Below are positions 43,062 through 52,297 of a stretch of DNA of 64,000 nucleotides, one piece after another. How positions within the stretch are numbered: the first letter of the stretch is position 1; each line of letters starts with the position of its first letter. The stretch spans positions 806,001 to 870,000 of the forward strand of contig NC_008268.1 of the NCBI RefSeq assembly GCF_000014565.1. Reading direction: 5' to 3'. Both the position numbers and the translations under genes were made by a program. The stretch comes from Rhodococcus jostii RHA1 (lineage in GTDB: Bacteria; Actinomycetota; Actinomycetes; Mycobacteriales; Mycobacteriaceae). The notes beneath the pieces are model-generated. The model worked only from the letters and a program-made list of their open reading frames with translations. It ran no database searches and was not told the origin of the DNA.

Positions 43062-44470
43062 TCAGCGGCGCGGGTCTGCCCAGTCGACCCGGGCGGCCAG
43101 TGCGTGCAGCGACCGTTTCCTGCTCGCGTTGGATTCCCCGACCCGGGCGATGCGTCCGTAGACGTATTCACGGAAATGCGTTCTGCCGTCACGATTCTGC
43201 GAATCGGGTGCGTAGCGAGCGCAATTGAAGAGCAGGGCTCTCAGGTCGTCGTATTCGGCGCGCGCCGCCTGCGGACGGGTGTTGACCACCAGCCCGGCCA
43301 GGTGCTGGCGTCGGTGCGCCCGCATGATCCGGGTCTTGGCCGGGTGCACGGAGAAGCCTTCGTCCGCAACGATCCGGCCGACGGCGTGGATCAGTCGGTC
43401 CACCGCCAGTTCCGTGCCGGAGAACGCGAGGTCGTCGGCGTATCTCGTGTAGCAGGCCCGATGGGTTCTCGCGAGTCCGGTCAGTCTGCGGTCGAGCCGG
43501 TAGGCGGCGAGATTGGCGAGCGCCGGCGAGGTCGGTGCGCCCTGCGGCAGGTGCGCACCCCGGAGTCGACTCGCCGCATCGAAGGGAAGCTGCGCGAGAA
43601 CACCCGGCGGGGTGCCCGTGGTGCAGAGTCCGGCGAGCACGCGTGACACCGCGTTCGGGTAGCCGAGGGCATCGAAGACCGCCCTCACCCGCGTCTGGGA
43701 GACGGAGGGAAAGAAGGCACGGAGGTCGATGCGCACCACGACGTCGTGCCCCGCATGGGGAGCGGCGAAGGTGTGGACGCTGCGACCTCGGACGTATCCG
43801 TGCGGCGCGGCGTGGGGTGGGACGCGGTCGAGGACCGAACGCAGAATCCGGCGCTGCACCTCTCGAAGGCGTCCTTGGGTGCCTCGAGCAGGCGGTTGTC
43901 CGATCGGATCCGATAGCGGTAGTGCTGCAGCGGAGTCGCTTTCGTGCGCAGCCATCCGCCGGGATCTGCAAACCAGTCGAGTTCGGCGGGGGTGAGACCG
44001 ACCGCGTCGGCGACCCCCGCCGTGTGCGACCACCGTGGGACGTCGAATTTCCAGTCACTGCCGGACACTTCGACGACCGTCTCCGGTTGCTCGATCTGCG
44101 GGAGCTCCGACAGCAGCCGATAGACGCTGTCGGCGCCGTCGGCCGGCGGCGTGGGCATCAGGTCGTGGAGCCGTGTCGCGATTCGTCCGGCATCCGGCGC
44201 ACCGGCTTCCTCGAAGCGGAGCATCAGGCCGGCCCTGGTCCACGCTCCGGCGGTCGCCACTTCCGCGAGGCGACGAGCAAGTTCAGCTGCAGGGCCCGGC
44301 CGGTTGTCATGTGTGCGACGGTGCGAGGTGACCGATATCTGTCGTCTGCGGCGCGCCGAAGCACGCGGAGCATACGGTCGCGCGTCGGACGGTGTCTCCG
44401 ATGAACACTCTCGAGCCAGGGGTTTCCCCTGGCGTGGTCGCGGCCGGCGTACCGGCCACACCACTCTCAC
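43062..44470 (-). pseudogene. Retron-type reverse transcriptase with N-terminal domain, frame interrupted
   Basis: Two overlapping frames. The 3' frame (about 43062-43880) carries a complete RT domain: HGYVRGRSVHTFAAPHAG, VVVRIDLRAFFPSVSQTRVR, LPQGAPTSPALANLAAYRLD, RYADDLAFSG (catalytic YADD at 43431-43442), RQHLAGLVVN. The 5' frame holds an about 170-residue N-terminal domain (AAELARRLAEVATAGAWTRA, LDWFADPGGWLRTKATPLQH, YRYRIRSDNRLLEAPK). They join at about 43872-43878, where AAGGA lacks one G to keep frame. The only in-frame starts upstream are GTGs at 44461-44470, inside hairpin-rich DNA. This layout resembles retron RTs; a frameshift mutation, programmed shift or sequence error is possible. 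Confidence 0.82.
44351..44464 (-). ncRNA. Candidate structured RNA upstream of the reverse transcriptase (possible msr/msd)
   Basis: Three hairpins lie within 114 bases of the minus strand just 5' of the RT domain region. Hairpin 44434-44464: GTGGT and GGCCGG arms around a TACG loop. Hairpin 44416-44432: CCAGGGG, AAA, CCCCTGG, perfect. Hairpin 44351-44366: GCGTGC, TTCG loop, GCGCGC with one G-U pair. Retrons carry their template RNA in this position. No branching-G or a1/a2 pair was proven, and the same DNA is also open as protein, so this is a hypothesis. Confidence 0.35.
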
Positions 44471-44544
44471 CTCTGCACCGTCGCACCTCGTGAGAATGCC
44501 ACATGATCTCGGCCGTGCGGGCCCCTGTCGGTCTTGATGTCGAA

Positions 44545-44578
44545 TCGAGCGACTCCGTCAGTCGGAGTGCGCAATCGA
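44545..44578 (-). terminator. Hairpin between RidA and the reverse transcriptase
   Basis: TCGA, GCG and ACTCCG pair with CGGAGT, CGC and TCGA around a five-base loop, with small bulges, 13 base pairs in total. It begins six bases after the RidA stop, so it is probably the end of the transporter operon, isolating the RT locus; it could equally be part of the RT-associated RNA. Confidence 0.5.
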
Positions 44579-44583
44579 CCCAG

Positions 44584-44967
44584 TCAGCGGGGGCACAGGG
44601 CGACGACGTCGATTTCGACCAGGAAGTCACCGAGATGCGATCCGACGGTGGTCCGCGCCGGGTACGGGTGCGAGACGAACTTCTGATAGGTCTCGTTGAA
44701 ACCGGTGAAGTCTCGCGCCGGATTCTGCAGGTGGACGGTGGCTTTGACCACGTGTGAGAAGTCCGAGCCACACGATTCGAGTACGGCTGCCAGATTGCGC
44801 ATCGCCTGTTCCGTTTGTTCTTCGATGGTGGTGCCGACGAGTTCCCACGTATCCGGGTGGTGGGGCGTCTGACCTGCCGTGTACAGGACCCCGTCGGCAA
44901 TGATCGCCTGGGAGTAGTGCCCTGCAGGGCTGGGTGCATGTTCTGTGCTGACCTGTTGCCTGTTCAC
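44584..44967 (-). CDS. RidA family reactive imine deaminase
   Basis: 127 residues from the GTG at 44967 (GAGGAAC upstream). APSPAGHYSQAIIADGVLYT, AGQTPHHPDTWELVG, EQTEQAMRNLAAVLESCGSD and then ARTTVGSHLGDFLVEIDVVA follow the RidA pattern; the usual Arg of the active site is in YPARTTVGS and the Glu in EIDVVAL. Hydrolyses enamine/imine by-products of amino-acid oxidation. It follows the ABC transporter genes by 58 bases. Confidence 0.88.
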   Translation of the reverse strand: MNRQQVSTEHAPSPAGHYSQAIIADGVLYTAGQTPHHPDTWELVGTTIEEQTEQAMRNLAAVLESCGSDFSHVVKATVHLQNPARDFTGFNETYQKFVSHPYPARTTVGSHLGDFLVEIDVVALCPR

Positions 44968-45025
44968 GTGGTTCCTCAGTCCTGAATGTTCGTTGTTCTC
45001 GATCTCGGGCGGGCGGGTGAGGTGC

Positions 45026-45790
45026 TCACAGCACCTTCGAGAGAAACGCGCGGGTCCTCTCCTGTTGCGGGTTCCCCAGAACCTCGGACGGCGGGCCCGC
45101 CTCGACGACGACACCCTGGTCCATGAAGACGATCTGATCGCTGACCTCGCGGGCAAACCCCAGCTCGTGGGTGACCACGACCATGGTCATACCCGCTCCC
45201 GCAAGGAACTTCATCACATCCAGTACCTCACCGACGAGTTCCGGGTCGAGCGCTGAGGTCGGCTCGTCGAAGAGCAGCAACTTGGGCTTCATCGCCAGTG
45301 CGCGAGCAATCGCGATCCGCTGTTGCTGTCCCCCGGAGAGCTCCCGCGGGTATGCCTGACCTCGGTTCCCCAGCCCGACACGATCGAGAAGCACGTGCGC
45401 CTCCGCTGTCACCTCGTCGCGGGGTCGGCCGAGAACGTGGATCGGGGCTTCGACGATGTTCTCGAGAACGGTCATGTGCGGAAACAGGTTGAAGCGCTGA
45501 AACACCATCCCGGCATTCAGCCTGGACCGTGCCGTCTGCCGTGGCTTCATCTCGTGAAGCCTGCCATTGCGTTCGGAGTAGCCGATCAACTGTTGATCCA
45601 CGTACAGGCGGCCCGCATCAACCTTCTCGAGGTGATTGATGCAGCGCAGGAACGTTGTCTTCCCGGATCCGGACGGTCCGATGAGGCAGGTCACCGAGCC
45701 GCGTTCGACACTGAGGTCGATGCCCTTGAGGATCTCGGTGGCACCGAACCTCTTCCGGACGCCCTGTGCTTTCACCATGACGGTGTTCAT
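45026..45790 (-). CDS. Polar amino-acid ABC transporter ATP-binding protein
   Basis: 254 residues. Walker [10 protein letters not shown] (38-46), Q-loop [17 protein letters not shown], signature LSGGQQQR (151-158), Walker [15 protein letters not shown] (171-184), switch His in [12 protein letters not shown]: the HisP/GlnQ class. The ATG at 45790 overlaps the permease stop by four bases. Powers uptake through the permease at 45787-46722. Confidence 0.94.
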   Translation of the reverse strand: MNTVMVKAQGVRKRFGATEILKGIDLSVERGSVTCLIGPSGSGKTTFLRCINHLEKVDAGRLYVDQQLIGYSERNGRLHEMKPRQTARSRLNAGMVFQRFNLFPHMTVLENIVEAPIHVLGRPRDEVTAEAHVLLDRVGLGNRGQAYPRELSGGQQQRIAIARALAMKPKLLLFDEPTSALDPELVGEVLDVMKFLAGAGMTMVVVTHELGFAREVSDQIVFMDQGVVVEAGPPSEVLGNPQQERTRAFLSKVL

Positions 45791-46722
45791 TTCGCCCTTC
45801 CCAGTGCAAATCGACGGCGTGCGGGGGCTATCGACGCGGTGAAACCACGCGCGTAGTGTTTTTCGAGCTTGTCCTGGAAGAAGCTCAGGATGGTGGTCAT
45901 CAGGAGATACCACAGGCTCGCGACGATGAGTAGCGGAATCGTCTGGTAATTCAGCGAATAGATGATCTGCGCGGAGTACAGCAGATCGGAGATCGCCAGA
46001 ACGCTGACGAGGGTTGTCCCTTTCAGCATCGAGATCACCTGGTTCCCCGTCGGCGGGAGCACCACACGCATGGCCTGGGGAAGAATGACCCGGCGCATCA
46101 GCTGAGTCTTGTTCATTCCCAGCGCCTGAGCCGCGTCGTACTGGCCGTTGTCCACCGATCCGATGCCACCGCGGATGATCTCTGCCATATAGGCCGCTTC
46201 GTTCAGCGACAACCCGAGGAGGGCGGCCCCGAGTGGCGTGATCAGCGTGTTGACGGAACCGATCATGAATTCGGGTCCCCCGAACGGGATTCCGATCGAG
46301 ATGGTGGGATACAGGGCTGCGATGTTGTACCAGAAGATCAGTTGGACGAGGAGCGGAGTTCCCCGGAAGAACCAGATGTAGCCCCGGCTGATCGAATTGA
46401 CGATCGGGTTGTCCGACAGTCGCATGACAGCAAGAAGCGTTCCGAGCGAAATCCCGGCGGTCATCGAGACTATCGTCAGGATGATCGTCAGAACTACGCC
46501 TCGAAGTATCTCCGGGGCAAAGAGATAAGACGACACGACAGTCCAATGGAATCGGTCGTTGGTTGCGACGTTCCACGTCACCGCCACGGCGACGATGAGC
46601 AGCGCCAGTCCGAACGTCTGTCGCACAGGATGTTTGAGCGGCACAACCGGGATGGACGTGTCCGGGGACGCCGATACCGCGGACGGTGGAGGAAAGGCGT
46701 CTCGCGAGGCCAATTGGTGCAT
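45787..46722 (-). CDS. Polar amino-acid ABC transporter permease
   Basis: 311 residues with about five to six membrane helices: [57 protein letters not shown], and the EAA loop [20 protein letters not shown] then [20 protein letters not shown]. This is the HisMQ-type permease that probably forms a homodimer. An N-terminal cytoplasmic stretch of about 35 residues precedes helix 1. Confidence 0.93.
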   Translation of the reverse strand: MHQLASRDAFPPPSAVSASPDTSIPVVPLKHPVRQTFGLALLIVAVAVTWNVATNDRFHWTVVSSYLFAPEILRGVVLTIILTIVSMTAGISLGTLLAVMRLSDNPIVNSISRGYIWFFRGTPLLVQLIFWYNIAALYPTISIGIPFGGPEFMIGSVNTLITPLGAALLGLSLNEAAYMAEIIRGGIGSVDNGQYDAAQALGMNKTQLMRRVILPQAMRVVLPPTGNQVISMLKGTTLVSVLAISDLLYSAQIIYSLNYQTIPLLIVASLWYLLMTTILSFFQDKLEKHYARGFTASIAPARRRFALGRAK

Positions 46723-46733
46723 GGTAGGTCTCC

Positions 46734-47657
46734 TTATTGAGCCGCGTTGACGCGTGCTCGAGTGATCATCGCGGACTCCGAACCGTATTTTCCGAGGACT
46801 TCCCTGTACGCATCGCTGGCGATGACGGCGTCGAGTGCCGCGGACACGGCGTCGACGAGTGCGGGTTCCTTGGTCACGCCGACGGCGACGGGGGCGTAAT
46901 CGAATGTGTCCGACAACTCGAGGGCGGGATTGTTCGCCGTGGCGTACGAGAGGATCGGGGAATCTGCCAGGACGGCGTCCTGCCGGCCACTGGTCAACGC
47001 AGAAATCGCCTGCCGCGTGTCCTGGAACTGGCCGGTCTGGATCGGCGGCTTACCGGCGGCCGCGCAGTCTTGCTCATAGGCCGGAATGTTGACGGTGAGC
47101 TGATACGAGCCCGTCAGGACGCCGACCCTCTTGCCGCACAGGGTGTCCTTCGTGACGGGTTCCCCTCCCTTCGCGACGACGATGGCGTTTCCCACCTGCA
47201 TGTAGTCGACGAAATCCATTGCCGCCATCCGCTTGGTGGTGGGCGTCATCGAGGACACCGTCATGTCGTAGCGTCCGGCTGCGATCCCGGGAATGATCGA
47301 GTCGAAATTGACGACCTTGATGTCGACGTCCAGGTTCAGGGCCTTTCCGATGAGTCTCGCGATGTCGGGGTTCGTGCCCGTCATGTATCGGGTGCCCTCC
47401 GAATAGAACTGGGTGGGAGGTTCATTCGTCGGGATCGCGACCCGCAGTGTGTGCCGTGCGGTCACCGAGCCGGGCAGCAGTGCGACTGCCGCTTCGTTCA
47501 CCGCGAGTGACGGCGTGCTGTCGCCCTCGACAGGAGCCGAGGCCGGCGGGTCCGCAAATTCCTCGAGCCGGCCGCAGCCGATCGTGGAGAAGAGGAGGGC
47601 GGCGAGTGCGCCGGCACACAGAAGCCGGTGAGAGTAGCCTCCGGGAGTCCTCGTCAT
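46734..47657 (-). CDS. ABC transporter substrate-binding lipoprotein
   Basis: 307 residues. The signal peptide [18 protein letters not shown] ends in a lipobox Cys, then a family 3 solute-binding fold: [80 protein letters not shown]. Binds polar amino acids or related hydroxy/keto acids outside the membrane. The ATG at 47657 overlaps the oxidase stop by four bases, coupling the two genes. Confidence 0.93.
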   Translation of the reverse strand: MTRTPGGYSHRLLCAGALAALLFSTIGCGRLEEFADPPASAPVEGDSTPSLAVNEAAVALLPGSVTARHTLRVAIPTNEPPTQFYSEGTRYMTGTNPDIARLIGKALNLDVDIKVVNFDSIIPGIAAGRYDMTVSSMTPTTKRMAAMDFVDYMQVGNAIVVAKGGEPVTKDTLCGKRVGVLTGSYQLTVNIPAYEQDCAAAGKPPIQTGQFQDTRQAISALTSGRQDAVLADSPILSYATANNPALELSDTFDYAPVAVGVTKEPALVDAVSAALDAVIASDAYREVLGKYGSESAMITRARVNAAQ

Positions 47658-48952
47658 GACGAGGACTTCTGCTTCGGTGTGGCCGCGTGCGGTCCGGTGG
47701 ATGCGTGCGTCGAGCGGGCGAACGCGGCATGGCGGTTCCGAACGAGGGACGGCCCGTTGTCCTGCAGTTCCTTGATGCTCGAGACCCCCAGCAGCATCAT
47801 CGTCCGGGTCATCTCCTCCGCGAAGATCCGCAGCACGTGCGCGACACCCTCCTGGCCCGCCGCCGCGAGGCCGTAAAGGTACGGGCGGCCGATCGCACAC
47901 GCATTCGCCCCCAGCGCCAGCGCCTTGATCGCGTCCGAGCCGCGGCGGATGCCGCCGTCGACGATGATCTCGACCCGACCGTTCACGCGTTCGACGATCT
48001 CCGGCAGCACGTCCATCGGGGAGGCCATGTGATCGAGTTGCCGTCCACCGTGGTTGCTGACCTGGATGGCGTCGATCCCGATGTCGGCGGCGATCGCCGC
48101 GTCGTCGGCGCTGACACACCCCTTGAGGACGATCGGACCGCTCCATCGGGAGCGCAGGTCGCAGAGGGTGTCCCAGTCGGTGGGCTCGTAGGAACCCGAC
48201 AGCAGAGTTCGCCACATATCCGGCGTGCTCGCCAGCGGCCCCGCCGCGATGGTCCCGTCGAGATTGGGGAAGGCGATCGCGTCGTTGCGCAGAAATCTCC
48301 ACGCCCACACGGGATGTAGCGCCCCTTCGATGACCGTCCGCGGTTTCAGGGACGGGGGTGCCGTGAAGCCGTTGCGGTAGTCGCGTTCGCGATGACCGAT
48401 CGCTCGGCAATCGACGTTGACCAGCAGGGCTTCGTATCCCGCGTTCGCTGTCCGGTCGAGCATCGCCTGGAGCATGCCCTTGTCCGCCATCGGTTCGATG
48501 TTGAACCAGCGACGAAGGCTCGGGGTCTGCGCGCTGACCAATTCCATCGGCGTCGTACTCAAGTGCGCCAGACCGTATGGGACATTCGCGGCGAGAGCAG
48601 CACGCGCCGCACCGATTTCGCCCTCCGGGTGAAAGAGGCGTGTTCCCCCGGTGGGCGAGAGCATCAACGGCATGGCAACCGGCTTGCCCAGGAGGGTCGA
48701 CGCCAGGTCGAGGTTCTCCACCGCGCCCCACCGTGGCACGAACGACCAGTCGTCGAACGAGGAACGATTGCGGCGGACCGACGCTTCGTCTTCGCCGCCG
48801 CCCTCGATGTAGTCGAAGATGCTCAGCGGGAGACGCGCGGCGGCCATCTTTCGTACGTCTTCGATGCTGTGGCATCGCCGTGCAAGCCGTTGCGACGCGG
48901 ACCGAGCGGGGCCCTCGACATTCACTAACGACCTGACATCTCTGAGTTTCAT
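47654..48952 (-). CDS. FMN-dependent alpha-hydroxy-acid oxidase
   Basis: 432 residues from the ATG at 48952 (GAGGAGTCCCG upstream). IEDVRKMAAARLPLSIFDYI, PLMLSPTGGTRLFHPEGEIG, PIVLKGCVSADDAAIAADIG, IQVSNHGGRQLD (catalytic His and Arg) and IIVDGGIRRGSDAIKALALG are the landmarks of glycolate/lactate oxidase and mandelate dehydrogenase. It heads an operon with an amino-acid-type importer and RidA, so the substrate is probably an imported 2-hydroxy acid or amino acid derivative. Confidence 0.93.
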   Translation of the reverse strand: MKLRDVRSLVNVEGPARSASQRLARRCHSIEDVRKMAAARLPLSIFDYIEGGGEDEASVRRNRSSFDDWSFVPRWGAVENLDLASTLLGKPVAMPLMLSPTGGTRLFHPEGEIGAARAALAANVPYGLAHLSTTPMELVSAQTPSLRRWFNIEPMADKGMLQAMLDRTANAGYEALLVNVDCRAIGHRERDYRNGFTAPPSLKPRTVIEGALHPVWAWRFLRNDAIAFPNLDGTIAAGPLASTPDMWRTLLSGSYEPTDWDTLCDLRSRWSGPIVLKGCVSADDAAIAADIGIDAIQVSNHGGRQLDHMASPMDVLPEIVERVNGRVEIIVDGGIRRGSDAIKALALGANACAIGRPYLYGLAAAGQEGVAHVLRIFAEEMTRTMMLLGVSSIKELQDNGPSLVRNRHAAFARSTHASTGPHAATPKQKSSS

Positions 48953-49012
48953 CGGGACTCCTCGAAGTGGTGCTGACACCCGGTGCGCGGGGTGGAACCA
49001 ATAGTGATCCAG

Positions 49013-49054
49013 ACCTCACCCGGTTGATATGGAGGAGTTTCCAATCTGTGAGGT
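49013..49054. promoter_or_regulatory. Inverted repeat in the oxidase/PucR divergent promoter
   Basis: ACCTCAC at 49013-49019 and its complement GTGAGGT at 49048-49054, with 28 bases between, in the 123-base gap between the two divergent genes. A natural binding site for the PucR-type regulator. Confidence 0.45.
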
Positions 49055-49075
49055 GATGCTTGTAAGATCTTCCAA

Positions 49076-50728
49076 ATGCACCCAACGGAGGAGTTGGCGC
49101 GGCACGGCGACGCGACACCTGTGCCGATCGCGCTGTCGGCGTGGACAGACTTGGTGCAGGAAGATTTACTGCACGCGAATCCGACGGCAGAGAACCTTCG
49201 CCGTCCCGTCGCCGACGTGCAGCTCTACGACGCACTCGACGACCAGGCGAACGTGAGGAACACCGTCGTCCTTGCGATGGGGGTGTCCTGCGGGTCGGCC
49301 GGATTCGAGCGAGTGCTCGTCCACGCCGCCGACGGCGAGGCCGCCGCCGTGATCGTCAAAGCACGAGGAACGCCGATCGAGGACCTGCGGGCCGCGTCCA
49401 GTCGTCACGACGTTCCCGTGCTCGTCGTCGGCGACGACGCGGATTGGACACGACTGATCGCGATGGCACGCACAGCGGTCGCGGGTGCTGCGGTCGATTC
49501 GGTGTCGGGCGTGCGTCTGGGTGATCTGTTCGCCTTCGCCAACGCCGTGGCCTCGATAGCCAATGGAGCGGCCAGCATCGTCGATCCTTCGGGCCGCATC
49601 CTCGGATACTCGACGGTGCCGGGCCAGCCGATCGATGACCTTCGGCGCGAGACGACTCTGACCCTGCAGGAGCGGACACCTCCTGCCCTCGACGCCGATT
49701 TCAAGGTCGTCTACTCCTCCACTGCCGCACTGTTCGTGCAGTCGCCCAGCGGGATCGCGGACCGGCTGGCGCTCGCGGTCCGGGCGGGCGGGGAACTGCT
49801 CGGATCGATCTGGATCATCGATCCCGGAAGTGAACGCCGCCAACCCGCCCTCGATGCGCTCGACAGGCTGGCTCCACTGGCCGGACTGCACATGCTTCAT
49901 GCCCGATCCGCTTCCGATTTCACCGAGCGACGAAACGCCGATCTCATGCGCACGTTGATGGACGATCCGGCCCAGGCCTCGTTCGCTGCCGCACAACTCG
50001 GTCTCGAGTTCACCGACGGATTCGCCATCGCGGCGTTCGCCCTCGCCCACCCGAACGCCGGCAGCCTCGACGCCATGCGCGAGCAACATCGGCTACTGCA
50101 GCTCGTGACCGTCACGTGCAACGTCCAGTTCCGCAGTGCGTACAGCGCCCTGATCGACTCGGTTGTATATGCCCTGCTGCCCTGCGCGGGCGACTCTCCC
50201 CGTGCAGCCCACCGTCGCGTCATTCGTGACATCGGCTCCTACGCAACGACGATCAGCGCGCATCCCGTCGTCGCGGCAGTGGGCGGAATCGCCGCGCAGA
50301 TCAGCGAGTTACCTCGATCCCGGACCGAGGCGGTGCGCACATTGCAGTATCTGATGCACCAGCAGTCGGTCACGCGAGAGAATCCGACACCTCGAGCCCC
50401 GGCAGCGGCTGTGTTCGAAGACTATTGGACCGAGCTGAACCTACTGGAGATCGGTCAGTACATCGCCGAGAAGCATCTCGACAAGTTCGACGTCATCGAT
50501 GCGATCCGGGCGTACGACGCCACCCATCACACCGACTTTCTGATCACCCTGCGTGCGTACTTCGATTCGAACGCGAACGTGTCCAAAGCGGCGGACCGAA
50601 TGCATGTCCACGGCAATACCATTCGGTACCGGATCACCCGTCTCGCCGAAGAGTTTCAGATCGACTTCGACAATCCGACCACGCGGCTATGGCTGTGGCT
50701 CCGACTGGTTTCGACAGACCTGATGTAG
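49076..50728 (+). CDS. PucR family transcriptional regulator
   Basis: 550 residues. The N-terminal PucR-like domain is NPTAENLRRPVADVQLYDAL, RNTVVLAMGVSCGSAGFERV. A GAF-like middle contains ANGAASIVDPSGRILGYSTV. The C-terminal HTH is LLEIGQYIAEKHLDKFDVID and SNANVSKAADRMHVHGNTIR then YRITRLAEEFQID. Divergent from the hydroxy-acid oxidase operon and probably its activator, with purine- or amino-acid-derived effectors in related systems. Confidence 0.9.
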   Translation: MHPTEELARHGDATPVPIALSAWTDLVQEDLLHANPTAENLRRPVADVQLYDALDDQANVRNTVVLAMGVSCGSAGFERVLVHAADGEAAAVIVKARGTPIEDLRAASSRHDVPVLVVGDDADWTRLIAMARTAVAGAAVDSVSGVRLGDLFAFANAVASIANGAASIVDPSGRILGYSTVPGQPIDDLRRETTLTLQERTPPALDADFKVVYSSTAALFVQSPSGIADRLALAVRAGGELLGSIWIIDPGSERRQPALDALDRLAPLAGLHMLHARSASDFTERRNADLMRTLMDDPAQASFAAAQLGLEFTDGFAIAAFALAHPNAGSLDAMREQHRLLQLVTVTCNVQFRSAYSALIDSVVYALLPCAGDSPRAAHRRVIRDIGSYATTISAHPVVAAVGGIAAQISELPRSRTEAVRTLQYLMHQQSVTRENPTPRAPAAAVFEDYWTELNLLEIGQYIAEKHLDKFDVIDAIRAYDATHHTDFLITLRAYFDSNANVSKAADRMHVHGNTIRYRITRLAEEFQIDFDNPTTRLWLWLRLVSTDLM

Positions 50729-50935
50729 GTGGACGCTTGCGGGGTGGATCCACTCCCCCACGCTGTACCGGCTCTGGGACGTGACGGTCGCAGCCTGCAC
50801 GCCGGGTGCAGGGAACGCGAGAATCGTCAGCGCCATGGCGCCGATGACGAGGCCGGCGAGACAGGCCGCGCCACCTACACTCGCGCGAATCGCGTGAAGT
50901 GGTTGAAATCTGCGGCCTCTGCGTTGACTCACCAT
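50687..50935 (-). CDS. Possible small exported protein (82 aa)
   Basis: The ATG at 50935 has GGAG six bases upstream. MVSQRRGRRFQPLHAIRASV is a basic start, CLAGLVIGAMALTILAFPAP a hydrophobic core, and GVQAATVTS a likely signal-peptidase site, leaving a mature peptide of about 35 residues. It overlaps the end of the PucR gene antisense by 42 bases. The composition is better than a shadow frame, but no family is recognised. Confidence 0.45.
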   Translation of the reverse strand: MVSQRRGRRFQPLHAIRASVGGAACLAGLVIGAMALTILAFPAPGVQAATVTSQSRYSVGEWIHPASVHLHQVCRNQSEPQP

Positions 50936-51061
50936 GACGATCTCCATGTGCTCTTGCCTGTGCCGCGGCGCCGGCGACATGAAAGCCAGCATGGCCGCTA
51001 CCCGTCGTGACGACATCGGCCGATGTACGCGTGCGCATACCTGCTTTCCGACCGTCACTCC

Positions 51062-52252
51062 TCATTCGACCGTCGCTCGCTGACGAAACCGGGCGGTCAG
51101 TAGCGCGGCGGCGAGTGCTGCCGCCAGAACAATGCCCGAAGCGACGAGCAATGCCAGGTGGTAGCCATCGGAAAGCAGTGGCGTGACGATGAGCGGGCCC
51201 GCGATCTGACCGAGGCTGTATCCGGTTGTCAGGATCGCGACCGCGCGTGGGAACTGGAGGTGAGCGCCGATCCTCAACGACATCTGACTGATGCCGAGGA
51301 ATGTTCCCCCGAACAGGAAGGCGGACACCAGGGCGGGCCACATGCCGTCTGCCACCGCGGGCAACGCGATGCCGGCGGCCTGAACGACGAGGGCGATCAC
51401 CAGCAGAATCGGACGAGACCACCGTCGGCCGAGCAACGCCCAGAGTGGAGCGGACGGTAGCGCCGCCAGCCCGACGATCACCCAGGCGCCACTACCCGCG
51501 AAGCTGCCTGCGGTGTGGTCGATCGCTGCGACGAGAAAGGTGCCGGCAATGATGTATCCGACGCCCTCGAGGGAGTAGCTGATGAAGAGCGCACTGAACC
51601 GGCGGTGCCCCTGCGTGCGCGACCGTCTGCGCTCGGCCGCCGGCGCCGTCGGAGCGCGTTCCGGTGTGAGAGTCCACGCCGCGAGGGTGCAGATCAGGGT
51701 CAGCAGTGCGGCCGCCCACCACACGGATCCCCACGTGCTCATAGACCGCAAGACGAGGACCACGAACCCGGAGAGGGCAATACCTGCTCCGATTCCGCCG
51801 AACGCCCAACCCGACAGGTGTGCCGCGTGCCCACTCAGAGTGGAATGCATGGCGCTGACAGCGATGACGAAGACCATCGCACTGGTAGCACCCGCAATAC
51901 AACGCAGTACGGCCCAGGCGGTTTCGTTCGATGTCACCGGCATGAGCGCCAGCGTGGCGGTCAGGATCAGCAGCGAGACACGCATGACTGCCGCCGAGCG
52001 CACCAAGGCGGGTAGGACGATTCCGGCCAGCGCCCCGACGAGGTAGCCGAGATAGTTCGCCGTCGCCAGAGCGGCGCCCGCCGACGGTGTCAATCCTGCC
52101 TGGGCCTCCATCAGAGGGAGAACAGGTGTGTAGACGAACCGTCCGATGCCCATGCTGGCCGCCAATGCAGCCCCGACCTGGCCGACCGTCACCCACGGCG
52201 ACGTCGGCGTGCGGAATGCGACGAGCTCCTCGGCACCGTGTACTGCGTTCAT
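51062..52252 (-). CDS. MFS transporter, YbfB/YjiJ type
   Basis: 396 residues, 12 membrane helices. GAALAASMGIGRFVYTPVLP (the YbfB/YjiJ hallmark GIGRFVYTPVLP), YLGYLVGALAGIVLPAL, GWAFGGIGAGIALSGFVVLV, SYSLEGVGYIIAGTFLVAAI, SLRIGAHLQFPRAVAILTTG. A probable small-molecule exporter. It follows the LysR gene by 45 bases on the same strand, so the regulator and transporter are probably cotranscribed. Confidence 0.9.
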   Translation of the reverse strand: MNAVHGAEELVAFRTPTSPWVTVGQVGAALAASMGIGRFVYTPVLPLMEAQAGLTPSAGAALATANYLGYLVGALAGIVLPALVRSAAVMRVSLLILTATLALMPVTSNETAWAVLRCIAGATSAMVFVIAVSAMHSTLSGHAAHLSGWAFGGIGAGIALSGFVVLVLRSMSTWGSVWWAAALLTLICTLAAWTLTPERAPTAPAAERRRSRTQGHRRFSALFISYSLEGVGYIIAGTFLVAAIDHTAGSFAGSGAWVIVGLAALPSAPLWALLGRRWSRPILLVIALVVQAAGIALPAVADGMWPALVSAFLFGGTFLGISQMSLRIGAHLQFPRAVAILTTGYSLGQIAGPLIVTPLLSDGYHLALLVASGIVLAAALAAALLTARFRQRATVE

Positions 52253-52297
52253 GCGTTCTCTCTCAGAAATATTCGGTCGGCAGGCGTGCGGGCGGCT

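Noticed and set aside
43062..43880. Group II intron maturase
   Set aside because: No maturase or HNH domain and no intron RNA domain V was seen; the motif set is of retron type.
46734..49235. 833-codon minus-strand ORF
   Set aside because: Only the last 307 codons are the binding protein; the rest is a shadow of the hydroxy-acid oxidase gene.
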